Shown piece by piece: positions 6,232 to 9,841 of a stretch of 9,841 nucleotides of DNA; the stretch's first letter is position 1, and each line of letters begins with the position of its first letter. The stretch spans positions 1 through 9,841 of the forward strand of contig CALXKG010000251.1 of NCBI GenBank assembly GCA_944388825.1, in the 5' to 3' direction. Made by a program: the position numbers and the translations under genes. Under the pieces are notes generated by a model. That model saw nothing but the letters and a program-made list of their open reading frames with translations. It was not told the origin of the DNA and did not search any database. The stretch comes from an uncultured Clostridia bacterium (GTDB taxonomy: Bacteria; Bacillota; Clostridia; Oscillospirales; Ruminococcaceae).

Positions 6232-6262
6232 GTGAAACGGGGGAAACGCCCTCTGGAAAACG
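6232..6262 (+). promoter_or_regulatory. Three GGAAACG-like direct repeats before the secreted-protein/ECF operon
   Basis: GTGAAACG (6232-6239), GGGAAACG (6241-6248) and TGGAAAACG (6254-6262) stand in tandem about 30 bases before the start of the small secreted protein. TGAAAC-type sequences are common -35 elements of ECF sigma factors, but no convincing -10 (CGTC-type) is found 16-17 bases downstream. The repeats may be a protein-binding site or an atypical self-regulated promoter; this is a direct sequence observation with uncertain meaning. Confidence 0.3.
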
Positions 6263-6292
6263 GATGCCTTTGACCCGAAGGAGGAACTTGTG

Positions 6293-6592
6293 ATGAAGAA
6301 GAAATTACTGCTGACTTTAGCCGCCCTTGCCGTCGCCGCGGCTGTTCTGGCAGTCCCGGCCGCCGCCCACGGGGGCCACGGCCGGATGGACGGCAGCTGC
6401 CGGGAAGCGGTTTGCTGCTATCTGGATGAGGACGGGGACGGGACCTGCGACAACTGCGGGGACGCCTGCGGATACCGGCACTTTATAGACGAAGACGGCG
6501 ACGGACTTTGCGACCGCTGCGGAAAGGCGCCCGTCCGGCAGGGCGGCTGCCATGGCCGCGGCCATCACGGCGGGCGGCGCTGCCGCGGATAA
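6293..6592 (+). CDS. Small secreted Cys/His-rich protein with two DEDGDG calcium-loop-like repeats
   Basis: 99 residues. The N-terminus is a clear signal peptide (MKKKLLLTL, alanine-rich core, likely cut after AAA at residue 25). The mature part has ten cysteines and six histidines in 74 residues. Two repeats, DEDGDGTCDNCG (45-56) and DEDGDGLCDRCG (66-77), join an EF-hand/dockerin-like acidic loop to a CxxC pair. The tail is GCHGRGHHGGRRCRG. Binding of calcium or a transition metal is plausible but inferred. AAGGAGG ends eight bases before the ATG at 6293; a GTG at 6290 is an alternative start one codon earlier. It stands directly before an ECF sigma gene and its anti-sigma gene. Small proteins with this layout are known beside such pairs in Clostridia, so it may be the regulated product or the signal partner. 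No function is established. Confidence 0.85.
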   Translation: MKKKLLLTLAALAVAAAVLAVPAAAHGGHGRMDGSCREAVCCYLDEDGDGTCDNCGDACGYRHFIDEDGDGLCDRCGKAPVRQGGCHGRGHHGGRRCRG

Positions 6593-6614
6593 TTTCAGCT
6601 GAAGAGGGATCGGG

Positions 6615-7085
6615 ATGCGGAGCGAACAGGAGACAGAGCGGGCGCTGGTCCTATACGCCGATACCGTCCGGCGGATCTGCATGGTGCACCTCAAAAACGA
6701 GGCGGACACCGAGGACATCTTCCAGACGGTGTTCATCAAGTATCTCCTGTCCTCCCCCGCCTTCCGGGACGCGGAACACGAGAAGGCCTGGTTCATCCGG
6801 GTGACGCTGAATGCCTGCAAGGACCTGCTGCGCAGCTTTTTCCGCAGCCGGACGGTGCCGCTCTCTGAACTGCCGCCGCTGCCCGCCGTACAGGAGACAG
6901 AAGACCGGGAACTGTGGGAGGCGGTCTGGTCGCTGCCGGAAAACTACCGGGACGTCCTCTACCTCCACTATTTCGAAGGGTACACCGCCCCGCAGATCGG
7001 CAGGATGCTGCACAAAAACGTCAACACCGTCTATACCCTGCTGGACCGGGCGAAAAAGCAGCTGCGGGAAAGACTGGAGGGATAA
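6615..7085 (+). CDS. ECF-family RNA polymerase sigma factor
   Basis: 156 residues with only the two domains of extracytoplasmic-function sigma factors. Region 2 covers about residues 8-75 and includes DTEDIFQTVFIKYL (31-44) and EKAWFIRVTLNACKD (56-70), the helices that contact core polymerase and the -10 element. Region 4 covers about 105-152, LPENYRDVLYLHYFEGYTAPQIG leading into a helix-turn-helix for the -35 element. Regions 1 and 3 are absent, as expected. The ATG has GAGGG upstream. It lies 22 bases after the small secreted protein and one base before its probable anti-sigma factor, so it is likely held inactive at the membrane until a signal arrives. The regulon is unknown; self-regulation is likely by analogy with other ECF operons. 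Confidence 0.93.
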   Translation: MRSEQETERALVLYADTVRRICMVHLKNEADTEDIFQTVFIKYLLSSPAFRDAEHEKAWFIRVTLNACKDLLRSFFRSRTVPLSELPPLPAVQETEDRELWEAVWSLPENYRDVLYLHYFEGYTAPQIGRMLHKNVNTVYTLLDRAKKQLRERLEG

Positions 7086-7086
7086 G

Positions 7087-7788
7087 ATGGAAAAACGGTT
7101 TATCGAAGCGGCCGGCCGGGTGCACGCCGGGCCGGGCCTTATCCAGTCCACCCGTTTAGCCGTAGCGGCAACCCGCCGGAGGCGGCGGGCCGTCCGGCGG
7201 GCTGCCGCTGCGGCGTCTGCCTTCCTGCTCCTGTCGGGCGGCGGATGGGTCTGGTTTGCGCCGGTCAGCGCGGTCAGCATCGACGCCGCCCAGCCGGTCC
7301 AGTTAAAGCTCAACCGTTTTGACCGGGTGGTGTCGGCGGAAGGGGGGGAGGTGCCGCTCTTTTCCGGCTGCGAGGCGGCGGTTTCCCGGCTGCTGGCCCG
7401 GATGGAGGCGGACGGGGCGGGCGAACTGCTGGTGACCGTCACCGGCGGGGATGCGGAACTCTATGAAATGGTTTCCGAATGTGCCGCCGGGCATCCGAAC
7501 GTCTACTGCGACGGCGGCAGCGCGGAAGAAGCGGCGGCGGCGGACGCGGCCGGGCTGCCGCTGGGAAAATACCGGATGCTGCTTGCCCTGCAGGCCCTCG
7601 ACCCGTCGGTGACGGCGGAGGAGGTCGCCGGGATGGGTATGCGGCAGCTGCGGGAATGGGAAGCGGCCCTGTCGGGGGAGGCGGACAGCGCCCCGGGCGG
7701 CGGGTCCGGAAACGGCGGCGGGGCCGGCCATCACGGCCGCCACGCAGGAAATGGGCAACAGAAAGGGAGAGGGAACCAATGCGGGTGA
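7087..7788 (+). CDS. Membrane anti-sigma factor with RsgI-like outer domain
   Basis: 233 residues, single membrane span. Residues 1-38 are a short cytoplasmic part (EAAGRVHAGPGLIQSTR), presumably the sigma-binding segment. An arginine cluster (RRRRRAVRR, 30-38) fixes the inside-positive topology, and residues 39-60 cross the membrane. The outer part begins with VSIDAAQPVQLKLNRFDRVV (63-82), the hallmark of the RsgI juxtamembrane domain. It continues with a region that has Cys95, Cys132 and Cys141 and a GKYRMLLALQAL helix (160-171). The final 35 residues are a Gly/His/Asn-rich linker with GHHGRH (214-219) and a near-terminal Cys232. RsgI proteins usually carry a large sensory domain after the linker; here there is none. 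The ATG follows GGAGGG. The gene starts one base after the sigma gene and its end overlaps nnr by 10 bases. Confidence 0.87.
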   Translation: MEKRFIEAAGRVHAGPGLIQSTRLAVAATRRRRRAVRRAAAAASAFLLLSGGGWVWFAPVSAVSIDAAQPVQLKLNRFDRVVSAEGGEVPLFSGCEAAVSRLLARMEADGAGELLVTVTGGDAELYEMVSECAAGHPNVYCDGGSAEEAAAADAAGLPLGKYRMLLALQALDPSVTAEEVAGMGMRQLREWEAALSGEADSAPGGGSGNGGGAGHHGRHAGNGQQKGRGNQCG

Positions 7789-9320
7789 TGACAGCGGAAG
7801 CGATGCGCCGGGCGGAAGCGCTGGCGGTGCAGGCGGGTATCAGTTATGAACGGCTGATGGAACAGGCCGGACAGGGGGCGGCGGAAAGGCTGCTCGCCCG
7901 GTACCGGGGCCGGCTGGAAAAAGAGGGGCTCACCGTCCTGCTGGGTAAAGGCAACAACGGCGGAGACGGGCTGGTGATCGCCCGGGCGGTGCTGGAATCG
8001 CTGCCGGGGGCGGAAGTGCGGCTTATCTTCTGCCTTGGGGAGCGGCTTTCGGAGCTGGCCGCCTTGAACCTCGCCCGGCTGGAGCCGTTTAGCGGGCGGG
8101 CCGTGCGGTATACCGCGGCGGAAGCCCCCGAGGCCGCCTTTTCCGGCGTCGTCCTCGACGGGATCTTCGGCACCGGATTCCATGGCGCGCTGCCGGACAG
8201 CATCCGTCCGGCGCTGCAAAAGGCGAACCGCGCCGCCGCCGTCCGCGTCGCCCTCGATATCCCGACCGGGGTAAACGGCGACAACGGGCTTTTTGACCCG
8301 GACGCATTCCGGGCGGAGACGACCTGCGCCTTTGCAGCGCTGAAGCCCGCCCACCTGTTTAAAGGTTCCCGCCCCTTCTGCGGGGAGGCTGAAATCATCC
8401 CGATCGGCATCACCGAAGGGATGCTGGCGGAGGCAGGGGGCCTTACCCGGATGGATAAAGCCCTGATCCGGGCTTCCCTCCCGTCCCGCACGGCCGACTC
8501 CCACAAAGGCAGTTACGGGAAGCTCCTGGGCATCGGCGGCAGCGGGACGATGACCGGCGCGGTGCTGCTCTTTTCGGAAGCGGCGGTACGGTGCGGGGTC
8601 GGGCTTGCGATGGCGGCGGCTCCCGAGATCGCGATCCGGCCGGTGCGGGCGATGCTGCCGGAGGCGCTGCAATATCCCTTTCCGCTGGGACCGGGCGGCT
8701 GTATCGCGGAAGAGGCGGTCCCGGCGCTCCTCCGGAAAGCGGCGGACTGGCCGGACGCGGTCCTCTGCGGCTGTGGGCTGGGGACGGGCGACGGGGCGGC
8801 GGCGCTGGTGGAAGGGCTGCTTTCCGCCGGCAGGCCGCTGGTGCTGGACGCGGACGGGCTCAACTGCCTGGCGGGGATGGGGACGCATCTGCTGCGGCGG
8901 GCGAAAGGGCCGGTTATCCTGACCCCGCACATGGCGGAATTTTCCCGCCTCTGCGGGAAGAGCATCCCGGAGATCCGGGAAGAGCGGATCCCGCTTGCCC
9001 GGGCGTTTGCGGCGGCGTACGGCGTCACCCTTGTCCTCAAGGACGCGACGACGGTCGTCGTCCAGCCGGACGGGCAGGCGTATCTCAACGACAACGGCAA
9101 CTCCGGCCTTTCCCGGGGCGGCAGCGGGGACACCCTTGCCGGGATGATCGCCGCCTTCCTCGCGCAGGGGGCAGAGCCGGGGCAGGCGGCTGTCTGCGGG
9201 GTTTACCTGCACGCGCTGGCGGGGGATATGACGGCGGCGGAAATGACGCCGTACGGGATGACCGTCACCGATTTGATCCGCCGGCTGCCGCTGGCGTTCC
9301 GGGAAGTGCTGGGTCCATAA
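7779..9320 (+). CDS. nnr: Bifunctional NAD(P)HX epimerase / ADP-dependent NAD(P)HX dehydratase
   Basis: 513 residues, a cytoplasmic repair enzyme that turns hydrated NADH or NADPH back into the usable cofactor. The N-terminal YjeF_N epimerase domain, about residues 1-215, shows GKGNNGGDG (56-64), LDGIFGTG (126-133) and ALDIPTGVNGDNG (158-170). The C-terminal dehydratase domain, about 225-513, has a ribokinase-like fold: HKGSYGKLLGIGGSGTMTGA (242-261), LDADGLN (356-362), TPHMAEF (382-388) and the nucleotide-site motif GGSGDT (447-452) with Asp451. Relatives usually read TPHPGEF at 382-388, so Met-Ala here is a mild departure. The ATG at 7779 has a good AGGGAGAGGG site and lies inside the end of the anti-sigma gene; a second ATG three codons on is less likely. 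The acpS or alr neighbours often seen in other Firmicutes are missing. Confidence 0.96.
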   Translation: MRVMTAEAMRRAEALAVQAGISYERLMEQAGQGAAERLLARYRGRLEKEGLTVLLGKGNNGGDGLVIARAVLESLPGAEVRLIFCLGERLSELAALNLARLEPFSGRAVRYTAAEAPEAAFSGVVLDGIFGTGFHGALPDSIRPALQKANRAAAVRVALDIPTGVNGDNGLFDPDAFRAETTCAFAALKPAHLFKGSRPFCGEAEIIPIGITEGMLAEAGGLTRMDKALIRASLPSRTADSHKGSYGKLLGIGGSGTMTGAVLLFSEAAVRCGVGLAMAAAPEIAIRPVRAMLPEALQYPFPLGPGGCIAEEAVPALLRKAADWPDAVLCGCGLGTGDGAAALVEGLLSAGRPLVLDADGLNCLAGMGTHLLRRAKGPVILTPHMAEFSRLCGKSIPEIREERIPLARAFAAAYGVTLVLKDATTVVVQPDGQAYLNDNGNSGLSRGGSGDTLAGMIAAFLAQGAEPGQAAVCGVYLHALAGDMTAAEMTPYGMTVTDLIRRLPLAFREVLGP

Positions 9321-9339
9321 AGAGACGGCTTCCCACGGC

Positions 9340-9380
9340 ACAGGCCCTTCCTGCGGGGCGGATCCCGCGGAAGGGCCTGT
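9340..9380 (+). terminator. Long hairpin after nnr, probable transcription end
   Basis: ACAGGCCCTTCC (9340-9351) pairs perfectly with GGAAGGGCCTGT (9369-9380), and GCGGG (9353-9357) pairs inside with CCCGC (9364-9368), leaving one unpaired T and a six-base loop. The 17-pair stem begins 20 bases after the nnr stop. It is followed by TAT rather than a true T run, so it may need a factor, or may mainly protect the mRNA 3' end. Confidence 0.55.
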
Positions 9381-9444
9381 TATAGACGGACAGCGGGGAC
9401 TTCGGAAATGATTTTGTGCAAAACGCCGGTTTTTACAAATCCGC

Positions 9445-9473
9445 TTGCAATTCCATTTCCGGTGTGCTATAAT
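9445..9473 (+). promoter_or_regulatory. Strong sigma-A promoter for the tRNA-Pro gene
   Basis: TTGCAA (9445-9450), 17 bases, then a perfect TATAAT (9468-9473), with TGC directly before it forming an extended -10. Such strength is normal for a tRNA promoter. Transcription would start near 9480, about 38 bases before the mature tRNA. Confidence 0.9.
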
Positions 9474-9517
9474 ATAGAGCGTTGGAGGGACGGAAACGCC
9501 CTTTTGGCAGCTGGTAT

Positions 9518-9593
9518 CTGGGTGTGGCGCAGGTGGTAGCGCGCTACCTTGGGGTGGTAGAGGCCGCAAGTTCAAGTCTTGTCACTCAGACCA
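9518..9593 (+). tRNA. tRNA-Pro, anticodon GGG
   Basis: A full 76-base cloverleaf with encoded CCA. The acceptor stem is CTGGGTG with CACTCAG (one G-U pair), the D stem GCGC/GCGC, and the anticodon stem CTACC/GGTAG around the loop TTGGGGT with anticodon GGG at 9551-9553. The T stem GCAAG/CTTGT encloses TTCAAGT. It reads proline codon CCC, and CCT by wobble. CCC and CCG proline codons are frequent in the genes here. It is a single tRNA with its own promoter and terminator. Confidence 0.97.
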
Positions 9594-9595
9594 GG

Positions 9596-9630
9596 AAAAT
9601 CCCGTAAGGCTTTTGTCTTACGGGATTTTT
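9596..9630 (+). terminator. Rho-independent terminator of the tRNA gene
   Basis: AAAATCCCGTAAG (9596-9608) pairs without mismatch with CTTACGGGATTTT (9617-9629) across an eight-base loop, and the stem runs into a T tract. It begins two bases after the encoded CCA end of the tRNA. Confidence 0.92.
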
Positions 9631-9655
9631 CATTTTCCGCAAAAAGGTGTATAAT
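9627..9655 (+). promoter_or_regulatory. Sigma-A promoter for the ArsC/Spx-family gene
   Basis: TTTTCA (9627-9632), 17 bases and a perfect TATAAT (9650-9655). The -35 overlaps the T tract of the tRNA terminator. The leader to the ATG is about 33 bases. Confidence 0.65.
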
Positions 9656-9694
9656 ACATGTATCCGCAGACCCATTACGACCCATGGAGGCAGT

Positions 9695-9841
9695 ATGAAC
9701 ATTCAGATATTCGGCAGCCGCAAAAATTTCGATACCAAAAAAGCCGAACGGTATTTCAAAGAGCGCAGGATCCCGTACCAGTTTATCGACATGAAGGAGA
9801 AGGGAATGAGCCGCGGGGAACTGGAGAGCGTCCTGAAGGCG
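9695..9841 (+). CDS. ArsC/Spx-family (arsenate-reductase-like) protein, 5' part only
   Basis: The first 49 residues are visible; the gene runs off the window. MNIQIFGSRKNFDTKK, then AERYFKERRIPYQFIDMKEKGMSRGEL, is typical of the thioredoxin-fold ArsC/Spx/YffB superfamily. Members either reduce arsenate with a catalytic cysteine or, like Spx and MgsR, bind RNA polymerase. The position that holds the redox cysteine in ArsC and Spx, near residue 11, is Asn here, and no cysteine occurs in the visible part. Arsenate reduction is therefore unlikely unless the chemistry is different. The ATG has TGGAGG four bases upstream and its own promoter overlapping the end of the tRNA terminator. The rest of the protein, including any RNA polymerase-contact helix, cannot be judged. 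Confidence 0.85.
   Translation, partial: MNIQIFGSRKNFDTKKAERYFKERRIPYQFIDMKEKGMSRGELESVLKA

Noticed and set aside
6233..6266. Classic ECF promoter (TGAAAC as -35)
   Set aside because: No CGTC-like -10 is found at 16-17 bases; only the repeat pattern itself is reported.
6242..9502. Shared 11-mer GGAAACGCCCT upstream of the secreted-protein gene and in the tRNA leader
   Set aside because: Several 11-base matches are expected by chance in a window of this size and GC content, and the surrounding bases differ.
7731..9575. A 614-codon open frame on the minus strand opposite nnr
   Set aside because: It is rich in Arg, Pro and Gln, has no family motifs, lies opposite the well-supported nnr gene and even runs through the terminator hairpin and most of the tRNA gene. 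It is an effect of high GC.

Overview
The window looks like chromosomal DNA from a GC-rich Firmicute of the class Clostridia, most likely the Oscillospirales/Ruminococcaceae side. This is inferred from several features: strong AGGAGG-type ribosome sites, sigma-A promoters, a sporulation-type D,D-carboxypeptidase, an RsgI-like anti-sigma factor paired with an ECF sigma factor, and an Spx/ArsC-family protein next to a tRNA. No phage, insertion sequence, CRISPR array or conjugation module is visible.

Left part (68-2366, minus strand): four genes read leftward. Three small co-directional genes (89, 133 and 119 codons) are tightly packed, and the last pair overlaps by GTGA. I do not recognise a function for them. 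They are followed, after a short gap holding a promoter candidate that resembles a sporulation sigma-E promoter, by a secreted D-alanyl-D-alanine carboxypeptidase (DacF/DacB type).

Middle part (2404-6182, plus strand): a very good sigma-A promoter starts a compact run of five genes: a YfcE-type metallophosphoesterase, an RlmA-type 23S rRNA guanine-N1 methyltransferase, bifunctional CoaBC of coenzyme A synthesis, a small stand-alone PAS protein, and a TraX-family membrane protein whose start overlaps the PAS gene by 14 bases. Spacing of 1 to about 50 bases suggests one transcript.

Signalling part (6293-9320, plus strand): a small secreted Cys/His-rich protein with two DEDGDG calcium-loop-like repeats, an ECF sigma factor, a membrane anti-sigma factor with an RsgI-like outer domain, and bifunctional NAD(P)HX epimerase/dehydratase (Nnr), whose start overlaps the anti-sigma gene by 10 bases. 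This looks like a sense-and-respond operon with a metabolite-repair enzyme attached. The run ends at a long hairpin.

Right end (9445-9841): a tRNA-Pro(GGG) gene with a near-perfect promoter and a classic terminator, then the start of an ArsC/Spx-family gene that is cut by the window edge and has no cysteine in its visible part.

The two parts most worth following up are the unrecognised three-gene cassette at 1315-2366 with sporulation-like promoter candidates, and the secreted-protein/ECF/anti-sigma/Nnr operon. In the latter, the secreted protein and the anti-sigma factor share a His/Gly-rich tail with a near-terminal cysteine.
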